Source: Leptospira noumeaensis
GTDB lineage: Bacteria; Spirochaetota; Leptospiria; Leptospirales; Leptospiraceae
Length of the DNA: 64,000 bases
Assembly (NCBI RefSeq): GCF_004770765.1
Contig: NZ_RQFK01000007.1
Coordinates: 1 to 64,000, forward strand
Direction: 5' to 3'
The notes under the pieces are model-generated. The model was given only the letters and a program-made list of their open reading frames with translations. It did no database searches and was not told the DNA's origin. A program made the position numbers and the translations under genes. This document shows positions 1 to 8,137 of the stretch, in pieces; position 1 is the stretch's first letter; each line of letters starts with the position of its first letter.

Positions 1-30
1 ATCGCTCGATCGGCTTGACCATATTACAAT

Positions 31-51
31 ATACACGTGTTCAACGTGTAT
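31..51. promoter_or_regulatory. Perfect 8-bp inverted repeat, possible operator
   Basis: ATACACGT and ACGTGTAT form perfect arms around the 5-base spacer GTTCA. The dyad lies near the left edge in a region without a convincing gene. It could be an operator or the stem of a hairpin; no T-run follows, so a terminator is less likely. The gene it might serve is unknown. Confidence 0.3.
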
Positions 52-87
52 GTATAGATTATAGCATTGTTTGTTTTACTTTGTTCT

Positions 88-195
88 GTTTGGCGGTCTG
101 CGCCGATGGACTTCTTGCTAGGCTTACGCTCCGCAAAAGTCCCAACCTCACTCCCTATGGGTCGTTGCGGTTGGCTTTCCCTCATCGGGAAAAAT
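88..195 (+). repeat. GC-rich non-coding stretch, possible dispersed repeat remnant
   Basis: This stretch is clearly more GC-rich than its AT-rich surroundings and can be read open from a TTG codon, but the reading has low complexity, no ribosome binding site and no recognisable domain. CCGATG near the left end can pair with CATCGG near the right end. It resembles the GC-rich non-coding repeats scattered in leptospiral genomes; this is an impression from memory, not a database result. Confidence 0.25.
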
Positions 196-239
196 AGAAC
201 CTTTGTCGTATATAGTTGAAAAAGAGTAAGATAAGAAGA

Positions 240-271
240 AGCCTTACGTCGAAAGATGTGAGGCTTTTTTT
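240..271 (+). terminator. Rho-independent terminator
   Basis: AGCCTTACGTC, a GAAA tetraloop and GATGTGAGGCT form an 11-bp stem with two G-U pairs, followed directly by seven T. This is a textbook intrinsic terminator for plus-strand transcription. It closes whatever transcript enters from the left edge and insulates the small gene at 395. Confidence 0.85.
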
Positions 272-394
272 ATAGCCGGGGGGAAGATTTAGAAATTCTT
301 TAGGTAACCCAAGTCAGAATGCATTCTGCTATGTTTCAAAAAAATCAGTTTGATTCATCAATACTTTTCGGATAGAGTTAGGAAGACTTTTTAT

Positions 395-556
395 ATGGAA
401 GCTTTTCAAGAACTTACGGACGAATATATTCAAAAGAGTAAGAGCCTATCCGTCACGGAAAGGTTGGAATTTTTGGAAGAATACCGTTTACTCCTTCCTG
501 AGTCTGTTTTTACTGAAAAACAAAATTTATATTTGAAAGAATGGAATTCAATTTAA
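395..556 (+). CDS. Small acidic protein upstream of a nucleotidyltransferase (possible antitoxin)
   Basis: A 53-residue soluble protein. The ATG at 395 is chosen over the TTG at 350 because TTAGGAAG lies about 10 bases before it. The sequence is helical and charged, with a central SVTERLEFLEEYR segment. It sits 42 bases upstream of an MNT/AbiEii-like nucleotidyltransferase, and together they look like a two-gene unit. Small proteins next to such nucleotidyltransferases are often cognate antitoxins, but no known antitoxin fold can be recognised here. The partner role is inferred from position only. Confidence 0.55.
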   Translation: MEAFQELTDEYIQKSKSLSVTERLEFLEEYRLLLPESVFTEKQNLYLKEWNSI

Positions 557-598
557 GATCACTATACCCATTGTTTTAAAAAAACATCATACAGATCT

Positions 599-1060
599 AT
601 GTTTTTAAAAAAAATTCAAGAACAGTTTTCGAGAGAGGGAATCCCTTTTGCAATCGTTGGTGGTTATGCCGTAGCCATCCATGGAATTGCTCGCGGAACT
701 TTTGACTTAGATGTGATTACTGAAATCAGTGAGGGGAATTTGACAAAAATGGAGTCTGCTCTTAATTCCATTGGATTAAATCCCATTTTGCCTGTTTCAG
801 CAAAGGAAATATTTCAAAAATTAGCGTTCTACCAAAAAGAGAAAAATCTTGTCGCTTGGAACTTTATAAATCCGAATAAGCAGAGGGAAAGTTTGGATAT
901 TGTTCTGACAGAAGATATTCGCAATTGTAGGATCATTCAGGCAACAACGGATTTTGGATCTTTGCCGGTGATTAGTTTGGAGGATTTGATCCGAATGAAA
1001 TCGAAAACGGGTAGAGTTCAAGATTTGGAAGATGTGAAGGCTTTAAAGAAATTAAAATAA
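599..1060 (+). CDS. Nucleotidyltransferase-fold protein (MNT/AbiEii-like)
   Basis: A 153-residue cytoplasmic protein. The N-terminus has the polymerase-beta-like signature: GGYAVAIHG at about residues 21-29, then R-G-T-F-D-L-D supplying the two acidic metal ligands, and a third acidic residue in ESLDIVL near residue 100. The C-terminus (PVISLEDLIRMKSKTGR...DLEDVKAL) is typical of the AbiEii/DUF6036 family, where DLEDV is conserved. Family members are toxins of type IV-like systems or uncharacterised NMP transferases. It follows a 53-residue protein and may form a toxin-antitoxin pair with it. The start ATG lacks a clear Shine-Dalgarno site. The fold is confident; the toxin role is inference. 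Confidence 0.8.
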   Translation: MFLKKIQEQFSREGIPFAIVGGYAVAIHGIARGTFDLDVITEISEGNLTKMESALNSIGLNPILPVSAKEIFQKLAFYQKEKNLVAWNFINPNKQRESLDIVLTEDIRNCRIIQATTDFGSLPVISLEDLIRMKSKTGRVQDLEDVKALKKLK

Positions 1061-1135
1061 ATAAATAAAACGAACTCAGAAAAAAATATAAAGGAACGTT
1101 AAGATATTTTTTATATTCTCGATCATCTCATCTTA

Positions 1136-1738
1136 ATGAGAATTGATCGAAAAATTAATATTAAATATAGAGAAAAAAAGCTGATTCGTTTGTATCGGGA
1201 ACTGAATTTAATTCGGAAAAAAATAAGTTCTTTGCCGCTCATCGAATTAAAGAAACCTATTTTTCATTCTTATGGATTGATTTGGACTTTGAAGTTACAA
1301 TCATCAAAATACAAGGAGGCTTACCTCTATCTCATCGATAAATTTTCCAAAATCAAACATGTGAAGAATTTGAAAAAGATCAATCAAATGGAACCGGAGC
1401 CAATCGTCCTGGATAAAGATGGGTATCGGTCTCTTTTGGAAAAATACCCTGACGCAGTACGTTGGTTTATTAAACGAAAAAATAGATTCAAAAAAACTGA
1501 GTACGTTTTTAACAAAGTCGCAATCTTAGAAAAGAAATTAGTAAAAGTAATGATCACTCACAGAAGGGATATCGAGCCAGACTTAGAAAGCCGCAAACGC
1601 GAAATCGAAGATGTTCTCTATACTAACAGCGATAATTCAGGTAAGTTAGACAATCTACTTGGCATTCGTCACTATTTTGATTCGGACAAAACCAAGTTTC
1701 AAAGAAATATCATTGAATTATATGATTTAAATTTTTGA
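1136..1738 (+). CDS. Hypothetical lysine-rich protein
   Basis: A 200-residue, strongly basic, soluble protein with no signal peptide or membrane segment. The N-terminal 35 residues are rich in Lys/Arg and probably helical; a second charged helical stretch spans about residues 115-145, and the C-terminus contains GKLDNLLGIRHYF. No family is recognised. It has base composition like its neighbours and stands alone after the nucleotidyltransferase. The ATG at 1136 has only a distant AAGGAAC upstream, so the exact start is uncertain. Confidence 0.55.
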   Translation: MRIDRKINIKYREKKLIRLYRELNLIRKKISSLPLIELKKPIFHSYGLIWTLKLQSSKYKEAYLYLIDKFSKIKHVKNLKKINQMEPEPIVLDKDGYRSLLEKYPDAVRWFIKRKNRFKKTEYVFNKVAILEKKLVKVMITHRRDIEPDLESRKREIEDVLYTNSDNSGKLDNLLGIRHYFDSDKTKFQRNIIELYDLNF

Positions 1739-1771
1739 TTAAAATTTAGTAATTTGAAGTAAAGATTCGCT

Positions 1772-3403
1772 TTAACTTAAAAGAAATTTCTCAAGACAAC
1801 TTGCAATTGTTTTTGAAACAACTGGTTTTGAGATAAAATCGTCAAACCCAACTTGAAGGCAGTTTTCTTTTTCAGCAGAAGTTTCCCCAGCAGTTAAGGC
1901 GACGATGATTACACTTGTTTGATTTACTTTTTCAATTTCTCTGATTTTTAAAGTAGCATCAAATCCATTGGTTTTTGGCATTTGAATGTCCATAAAAATA
2001 AAATCAGGATTCTCTTTTTGGTAAACAAGTATTGCTTCTTCTCCATCTTTAGCTTGTAATACTACCGATCTTGGTACAATCCTCTGTAACATTGTCCTAA
2101 GTAAAGTTAGGTTAATTTCATTGTCATCTACGATCAAAATTTTTGGTTGGATGGAACTAAGTAAGGGGGCTGTTCGAATGTCCCATAAGTTGGGTTCTTC
2201 GATTTTTTTGTGAGTCAGATCCTTTAGGGAATTCGTATATTCCATTTTTAAAATAAACGAAAAGCGACTTCCGTATCCATATTCACTTTCTAGTTGCAGC
2301 TTTGAATCCATGTGTTTTAATAATTGATTCGTAATGGTAAGTCCGAGACCAGTTCCCCCATACTTTCTGGTGGTAGAGGAGTCTTCTTGAGAAAACATTT
2401 CAAATATTTTATCAAAACTTTCTTTTTCGATTCCAATCCCAGTATCCTCAACACTAAAAAGAAGATGGATCTGGTCATCGCTAATGATTTTCAAAACTTT
2501 GACTTCAAAAGTGACAAGTCCCTCTTCGGTGAATTTTACTGCGTTCCCGATTAGATTGATCAGAATTTGTCTGAGGCGAATCAAATCCATTTTTAAAAAT
2601 TCGGGGATCTTGGAATCGATTTTGATTTGAAACTCTAATTCTTTTTTTTGAAAAGAGTAGAGCAGAATCGATTTTAATTGGTCAACGAGGGTTCCTATCG
2701 GAAAAAATTCATAATGAAGTTCTAGTTTTCCTGCTTCAATTTTTGAAAAATCTAGAATGTCATTGATCAGGTCGAGTAAAGATAAAGCGGATGTGTGTGC
2801 AATTTCTAAATATTCCTTTCGAACTTCGTTTTCTTTTCCCTGGAGCATTAAATCAAGATAACCAATAACAGCATTTAAGGGAGTTCTGATTTCATGACTC
2901 ATATTGGCGAGAAATTCAGATTTAGATTGAGTTGCTTGTATTGCAGCTTCTTTTGCTAATCTTAATTCTTCTTCTGTTTCTTTGATATATGTGATATCTT
3001 GATGAGACCCAAACATAAAGGCCGGTTTCCCATCCTCAGTCCATTCAGAAACTCGGCCTTTGTCTAAAACCCAGACCCAGTGCCCGTTTTTATGTTTCAT
3101 CCGCACTTCACATTCATAGTAGGGTTTTTTCCCTGAGTAATGTTCTTCGAGTTCCCTGTTGATGCGAATCATGTCATCGGGATGTGTGAGTCCTGTCCAT
3201 AACTCGTAATTGACTGGCCCAAGTTCCTCTAGTGTATAACCTAAAATTTCTGCATAACGTTCGTTGACGAGGCTTGTGTTGGCAATGAGATCGGTTTCCC
3301 AAGTGCCGGCATTCATGGCCTTTACTAGTTCTGCAAAACGATGTCTTTCTCGTCGTATCATTTGTCCATCGTCGGTATCTTCTCCTTTGTTTTTAGAATT
3401 CAT
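1772..3403 (-). CDS. Cytoplasmic PAS hybrid histidine kinase/response regulator
   Basis: A 543-residue soluble hybrid sensor kinase. Order of domains: PAS_3/PAC fold at about 25-140 (YAEILGYTLEEL, then GHWVWVLDKGRV), short coiled coil, HisKA with phospho-accepting His170 in NMSHEIRTP, HATPase_c about 275-390 with N-box (NLIGNAVKFT), DTGIGI and GTGLGL, and a C-terminal receiver about 421-540 with acceptor Asp472 in FMDIQMP. It has no transmembrane segment, so it senses an intracellular signal through PAS. It is monocistronic; no output regulator lies beside it, so phosphate probably passes to an HPt or regulator elsewhere. Confidence 0.95.
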   Translation of the reverse strand: MNSKNKGEDTDDGQMIRRERHRFAELVKAMNAGTWETDLIANTSLVNERYAEILGYTLEELGPVNYELWTGLTHPDDMIRINRELEEHYSGKKPYYECEVRMKHKNGHWVWVLDKGRVSEWTEDGKPAFMFGSHQDITYIKETEEELRLAKEAAIQATQSKSEFLANMSHEIRTPLNAVIGYLDLMLQGKENEVRKEYLEIAHTSALSLLDLINDILDFSKIEAGKLELHYEFFPIGTLVDQLKSILLYSFQKKELEFQIKIDSKIPEFLKMDLIRLRQILINLIGNAVKFTEEGLVTFEVKVLKIISDDQIHLLFSVEDTGIGIEKESFDKIFEMFSQEDSSTTRKYGGTGLGLTITNQLLKHMDSKLQLESEYGYGSRFSFILKMEYTNSLKDLTHKKIEEPNLWDIRTAPLLSSIQPKILIVDDNEINLTLLRTMLQRIVPRSVVLQAKDGEEAILVYQKENPDFIFMDIQMPKTNGFDATLKIREIEKVNQTSVIIVALTAGETSAEKENCLQVGFDDFISKPVVSKTIASCLEKFLLS

Positions 3404-3691
3404 TTGGGTAATTCGATCTCATTGTAATTCTATTAAGATAAGACGGGGAAACACAGGGAATAATTTAGGATTAAATCCTTAAAAAGGATATAAATTTGAG
3501 CCGGGAAATTGACTGCACTGATTAAGAAACTTTGTATCGATTAAAAACGAGATTTTTACTTAGGGAAATTGAATGTCTTGATTTTTCGTTCGGAATCAGT
3601 AGGAATAAAATTATACTATCGGGATACATAAAACAAAGTAGTAATACCTAAAAACCGTTTTCCTTTTTCATACAGTTAAACTTATGTACGA

Positions 3692-4576
3692 ATGGGTATG
3701 TTAAAAGATAAAATGATCAGTGATATGATCGTCCATGGATATGCAACGAAAACAATTCGGAATTACACAACATGTATGACTGTATTAACTCGATACTTTC
3801 AAAAGTCTCCTTTGGAATTGGAACCTACAGATATATATAAATTTTTTCTATATCTGAGGTTGGAGAATCGCTCTGATTCCTCTTTGATTAATTTTTATAG
3901 CGCAATTCTGCTTTTTTATTCTTTAATAGATAGAAAAGAGATGTTACAGCTGGTTCCCTTACCAAAAAGAAAACGAACGGTTGTTTCTGTGTTTAGCCAA
4001 ACAGAGATAGTTAGTTTACTTTCCAATTGTTGTACGTTTTGGGAGAAAATTATTTTTACCTTACTATATTCTTCAGGGATACGTATTGGTGAAGTGGTGA
4101 ACTTACAGATATCAGATATTGATTTTGAAAGGAAGGCAATATTTATCGAATCAGGGAAGGGCGGTCATGCAAGATATGCACTTTTGGCGGATAAAACTGC
4201 CGCTTTACTCAAACAATATATGGAAATTTATAATCCTAAATCCTATTTGTTTTTTTCTCATAAAGGGAAAGATGTTGCTGTTAGTATACGCTCCATCCAA
4301 GCTGCATTTCAAAAAATTAGAAAACTCGCTGGGATTCAGAAATATGGCACTGTCCATACTCTCCGACATTCTTTTGCAACTCACCTTCTGGAGGATGGAT
4401 ATGGTTTGGTTTATATTCAAAAACTTTTAGGTCATGCGGATATAAAAACAACACTCCTATATTTACATGTGAGTCCCGAATCCCTTTTACAAATTACAAG
4501 TCCCTTGGAGAAAATCGGAAATTTCAAACCAGGTATGTTCGAAAGCCAAAATCAATATGGATTGCAGTTTAGATAA
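3692..4576 (+). CDS. Tyrosine recombinase (XerC/D-like integrase)
   Basis: A 294-residue site-specific recombinase. The N-terminal SAM-like core-binding domain occupies about 1-90; the catalytic domain contains Arg131 (SSGIRIGEV), Lys156 (ESGKGG), His222 and Arg225 ([11 protein letters not shown]), His248 (LGHADI) and nucleophile Tyr257 (TLLYLHV). All catalytic residues are present, so it should be active. It acts alone, with no transposase, phage gene or flanking repeat that I can see, so it could be a housekeeping Xer paralogue or the relic of a mobile element. Neither ATG (3692 or 3698) has a good ribosome binding site. Confidence 0.9.
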   Translation: MGMLKDKMISDMIVHGYATKTIRNYTTCMTVLTRYFQKSPLELEPTDIYKFFLYLRLENRSDSSLINFYSAILLFYSLIDRKEMLQLVPLPKRKRTVVSVFSQTEIVSLLSNCCTFWEKIIFTLLYSSGIRIGEVVNLQISDIDFERKAIFIESGKGGHARYALLADKTAALLKQYMEIYNPKSYLFFSHKGKDVAVSIRSIQAAFQKIRKLAGIQKYGTVHTLRHSFATHLLEDGYGLVYIQKLLGHADIKTTLLYLHVSPESLLQITSPLEKIGNFKPGMFESQNQYGLQFR

Positions 4577-4613
4577 GTTTATCACCTAACGAAACGTAGC
4601 AAAAGATCCCGAT

Positions 4614-6317
4614 TTAAACTATTTTCCCCATGCGTTTTAATACATGTTCTGCCATACCGGAAGCAAGCTGTTGTTCGCTGAGGAAAATTTTGCCTATTTT
4701 CTCTTCTGTCCATAACTTTGCTTCGTCCTCATTATGAGTACGAATGACGGTTTCGATTTTTGGATTCAGTTTACGTGCGATTTCAACCATTTGGCGTACA
4801 TGGAATGTATTTGAAGTCGCTGCAACTAACAAACTAGCATGTGTAATGTGTGCTTGAACTAGTACATTTGGATCTGACGCGTCACCGCACACTGCAGGTA
4901 TTTCTTTTGCGCGTAATTTTTCCACAATCTCTCGATTGGATTCTGCAACAACGTAAGGAATTTTATGTTCATCCAGAGTATTTGCAATCCGTTTTCCAAC
5001 TCTACCATAACCGACTAACACCACTTGACCTGATAAAAAAACATTATCCGTAGACATGGGTAACATAGAAAGCGGATCGTCAGGCATTTCAAGTTTGCGT
5101 GCAAATGATGAGTGTTTGCGGATCCATTTTTGAAACGGTTCCAGTGCTGCAAACAATGTGGAGTTAAACGCAATGGAAACCAAAGCACCTGCTACGATTA
5201 GATTTCGACCTTCTATGTCTAGAAGCCCAAGGCTCACTCCGAGTCCAGCTAAAATAAACGAGAATTCACCGATTTGAGCAAGGCTTGCCCCAACCGTCAA
5301 TGCAGTGTTTAGCGGATAACGAAAGATGAGCACTAGTGCGATGGCAACGAGTGTTTTTCCGAACATGATGATGGCGATGACAGTAAATACCTTTAACGGT
5401 TGTTCCACCAAGATGTGCGGGTCAAAAATCATCCCAACGGAAACAAAAAATAATACGGCGAAGGCATCACGTAAGGGTAAAGACTCCTCTGCTGCTCGAT
5501 GACTGAATTCAGATTCACGTAACATCATACCGGCGAAAAAAGCGCCTAATGCAAAAGATACGTCGAATAAAAGGGCGGAACCATAAGCCACACCAACTGC
5601 TGTAGCAATGACACACAAACTGAATAACTCACGTGAACCGGTACCGGTAACCCACCACAAAACTTTGGGTAACAAACGTTTTCCTACTACTAACATCACG
5701 ATCACAAATGCGATTACTTTGGCGAGGGTAACAACAAGTGTAACCATTATATTTGTATCGGTTGTATTGTTGATGCCATCAACCTGGCTACCCATGATTC
5801 CTGCTAAAGGTGGTAATAATACAAGCACAAGTACCATTACTAAGTCTTCTACAACTAACCAACCGATGGCGATGCGTCCATTGATGCTATCAATCACACC
5901 GCGTGTTTCCAGTGCCTTGAGAAGTACTACCGTACTCGCAACGGAAAGTGCCAACCCAAAGACAGCAGCTTCTCCCGAACTTCCTCCCCAGAATAAAATG
6001 GCACCAGCTCCGAGTATGGTTGCTACTAAAATTTGTACAATAGCACCTGGGATGGCAATGCGTTTCACCGACATTAAGTCTTCGATGGAGAAGTGAAGTC
6101 CTACACCAAACATCAGCAACATGACACCTATTTCAGCAAGTTGTGCAGTAAGTTCCGCATCCGCCACAAAACCTGGGACATAAGGGCCAACAATGATACC
6201 GGCAATTAAATATCCCACGAGTGGCGGCATTCGTAGGCGGATGGAGATAAATCCTAAGATCATTGCCAGACCAAGGCCTACAGCAACAGTTGAAATCAAA
6301 TTAACTTCATGGGGCAT
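4614..6317 (-). CDS. CPA2-family cation/proton antiporter with TrkA-N domain (YbaL/KefB-like)
   Basis: A 567-residue inner-membrane protein. The N-terminal two thirds form about 12 hydrophobic segments of the Na+/H+ exchanger fold (start VNLISTVAVGLGLAMILG; conserved MLMFGVGLHFSIEDL and FFAGMMLRESEFS). The last about 140 residues are a TrkA-N/Rossmann domain with the dinucleotide motif GYGRVGKRIA, typical of regulatory NAD(H) binding in Kef, YbaL and RosB proteins. It probably exchanges K+ or Na+ for protons. It is alone and converges with the recombinase gene, with 37 bases between the stops. The exact cation cannot be read from sequence. Confidence 0.93.
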   Translation of the reverse strand: MPHEVNLISTVAVGLGLAMILGFISIRLRMPPLVGYLIAGIIVGPYVPGFVADAELTAQLAEIGVMLLMFGVGLHFSIEDLMSVKRIAIPGAIVQILVATILGAGAILFWGGSSGEAAVFGLALSVASTVVLLKALETRGVIDSINGRIAIGWLVVEDLVMVLVLVLLPPLAGIMGSQVDGINNTTDTNIMVTLVVTLAKVIAFVIVMLVVGKRLLPKVLWWVTGTGSRELFSLCVIATAVGVAYGSALLFDVSFALGAFFAGMMLRESEFSHRAAEESLPLRDAFAVLFFVSVGMIFDPHILVEQPLKVFTVIAIIMFGKTLVAIALVLIFRYPLNTALTVGASLAQIGEFSFILAGLGVSLGLLDIEGRNLIVAGALVSIAFNSTLFAALEPFQKWIRKHSSFARKLEMPDDPLSMLPMSTDNVFLSGQVVLVGYGRVGKRIANTLDEHKIPYVVAESNREIVEKLRAKEIPAVCGDASDPNVLVQAHITHASLLVAATSNTFHVRQMVEIARKLNPKIETVIRTHNEDEAKLWTEEKIGKIFLSEQQLASGMAEHVLKRMGKIV

Positions 6318-6699
6318 ACAAAATTAGAATGATAATAGTCCTCATGTTACAATCTTTTTTTGTCCCCCATTTTACTTCTTTGTATCAATGGGATTCGTTT
6401 TCACTTAAATTGATGTCACGTTTAAGATGATTGATATATATATCAATGAGCTTTTGGTGGGTATTAAATTTCGATGGTAATTTGTATGATTTCTTTTTTA
6501 ACCATTGATTAAAATAATTTCTATCCTGACTCTCTTCGTTTCCTTTGTCTTGTGAAGTCTCACTTTTGTTATTGTTCTAAAGTAGAATCTAAGATCGTTT
6601 CAGAAACTTCCGTGTTTGAATAGGTTATAATGTCTTCCGTTCTTTTGTAGCCAGATGTGCTGAATGCCACCCGCCACCAATGTTTGCAAATAATGTTTT
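6318..6699. other. Gene-free stretch upstream of the antiporter
   Basis: AT-rich sequence upstream of the antiporter gene, so it should contain that gene's promoter. Short alternating runs such as GATATATATATC are present. I see no convincing open frame, RNA gene or terminator. Together with the lipase remnant and repeat that follow, it looks like a decayed region. Confidence 0.4.
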
Positions 6700-6864
6700 G
6701 CGACCATCGGGGCACTTGATTCAGGAGAAAAAGGAGATACGGTTAAAGTTTACCCCGGTATCTATCATGAATTTTTGTTTTTAGATAAAAATTTTTTTAC
6801 CCTATCTGGTGTGATTGGATCGAGTGCCAATTCCCTCATCGAATATTTTATATTAAAATTATAA
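6700..6864 (+). pseudogene. Remnant of an alpha/beta hydrolase (monoacylglycerol lipase type) C-terminus
   Basis: Reading 6712-6864 in one frame gives ALDSGEKGDTVKVYPGIYHE followed by FLFLDKNFF and a TAA stop. VKVYPGIYHEF closely resembles the C-terminal block of monoacylglycerol lipase/lysophospholipase proteins that carries the catalytic His. Upstream the frame meets a stop at once (AAATAATGT), and no nucleophile elbow is present, so only the tail survives. The identification rests on one motif read by eye. Confidence 0.4.
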
Positions 6865-6948
6865 AACAAACTGAGTGATGACCCAAGGTGTAGGGAATAT
6901 ATAGCAAAGATGCTGAAATCAAAGTAACTATCTTCTTACGTAAGGATA

Positions 6949-7068
6949 CGCAGGGCTTGGTCTGACGTTCGTCAGACGGAAGCGAAAGCGCACCCCGAAG
7001 TAGCCTGGCCCGTATCAGAAAAAACTAAAAAAAACAAAGCCATTGGGGACGTCCCAAAAATTCTTAAC
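6949..7068. repeat. GC-rich palindromic element, copy A
   Basis: A GC-rich island in AT-rich DNA with strong dyads: TCTGACG-TT-CGTCAGA (7-bp arms) and GGGACGTCCC inside TTGGGGACGTCCCAA. It shares an ordered series of segments with the island at 41355-41470: GACGGAAGCGAAAGCG/GACGGGAGGGAAAGCG, then ACCCC, GGCCCG, and an AAG-CATTGGG hairpin near the right end. It seems to be a dispersed structured repeat lying directly after a gene remnant. No coding potential is visible. Confidence 0.5.
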
Positions 7069-7150
7069 GATGGGATCAGGATTTTCCTGGAATTTGTTTG
7101 TGTATTGATTAATTAAAGATCTTGCTATTGGGTCATAGTGGTTATAAATA

Positions 7151-8074
7151 ATGAATTTTATGCCTATCTTAGTGATTGTATTTTTCTTTCAGTTATTTTC
7201 CTGCGGGGAGAATCCAAAACAGGATCGGTTTTTGCCTGAAACATTACCTTCGGAAGAGGTTGTTAAGCTTTCAATTTCGTCTGACGCGAGTTTGGCGAAG
7301 TTACGGGAAGTTGCGAATATAAAAGGACAAACGTTAACGGAATGGAAAGAGTCGGAACGTTCGTTTGTCACTGACCAGGAAATATCAAAGTATTGGTCGG
7401 TAGAAAGAAAAATTTTGCCAAAGGAGATTTTGGATACAGATTCAATTGACCGCTTGCGAGAATCGATTCGGATTCGTATTGTTTGGAGTCGTTTGTTCCA
7501 CCAATCAGGACTGAAATGGAAAGAAAAATCTTACGAGATAGGAAAAAAAGAAATTTTAACAAAATTAAATTTGAAAAGTTCACCTAAGTTTGGTTCTTCG
7601 AGTGCTAAATGGGTGGTGATTGAGTGGAGTGATTACTTATGTAACTTTTGTCGAAAAACATTTCCTCATACAAAGAATTTACTTTCCAAATACAAATCTC
7701 AAATTTTGTACATACACAAAGATTTTCCTTTGGATGGAGACTCTGAAGAAGGAATGTTTCCTTTAGCATTGGGTCGATGTTTGTGGGAAAAAGATCCAGA
7801 GAGGTTTGCATCACATATGCAATTGTTATATGATAATGCTAAAAAAATATCTAATGGTGAAGATTTACATGTGAGTGAGTGGGGATCCTATCCGGATTGC
7901 CAACCGCAGAATTTAAAATCTAAATACTTCGAACAAGTCAAAATTGATATGAAGGAAGCTGTAGAACTTGGAGTGAATTCTGCTCCCAGTTTTTGGGTGA
8001 ATGGGCGGTGGGTGGTCGGGGCCTTAAATGCAGAAACTTGGGAGCGTGTTTTAAAAGATACAATGAGTCATTAA
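7151..8074 (+). CDS. DsbA-like thioredoxin-fold lipoprotein
   Basis: A 307-residue predicted lipoprotein: hydrophobic signal followed by LFSCG with lipid Cys18. Residues about 150-305 form a DsbA/Thioredoxin_4 domain with active site Cys164-Asn-Phe-Cys167 (SDYLCNFC), the DsbA-type segment YIHKDFPL, and a cis-proline loop (SAPSFWVNG, Pro279). It should catalyse or relay thiol-disulfide exchange outside the cytoplasm. The region between lipid Cys and catalytic domain (about 20-140) is a long helical spacer. It is followed by two further lipoprotein genes, one with a Cox11-like domain, suggesting a role in folding or metallation of exported proteins. Confidence 0.87.
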   Translation: MNFMPILVIVFFFQLFSCGENPKQDRFLPETLPSEEVVKLSISSDASLAKLREVANIKGQTLTEWKESERSFVTDQEISKYWSVERKILPKEILDTDSIDRLRESIRIRIVWSRLFHQSGLKWKEKSYEIGKKEILTKLNLKSSPKFGSSSAKWVVIEWSDYLCNFCRKTFPHTKNLLSKYKSQILYIHKDFPLDGDSEEGMFPLALGRCLWEKDPERFASHMQLLYDNAKKISNGEDLHVSEWGSYPDCQPQNLKSKYFEQVKIDMKEAVELGVNSAPSFWVNGRWVVGALNAETWERVLKDTMSH

Positions 8075-8137
8075 AAAATTTCTTGCCTTCTTTTTCGAAC
8101 CAGGTTTTCCTTAATCCACTTTTTCAGAGGACAGGTT

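Noticed and set aside
15..197. 60-codon frame from TTG at the left edge
   Set aside because: Low-complexity translation of a GC-rich repeat-like stretch, no ribosome binding site, no domain.
3404..4613. Complete integrated mobile element around the tyrosine recombinase
   Set aside because: No cargo genes, tRNA target or flanking direct repeats could be found next to the recombinase.
5608..6096. 162-codon plus-strand frame inside the antiporter gene
   Set aside because: Antisense shadow of a strongly conserved coding sequence; no start signal.
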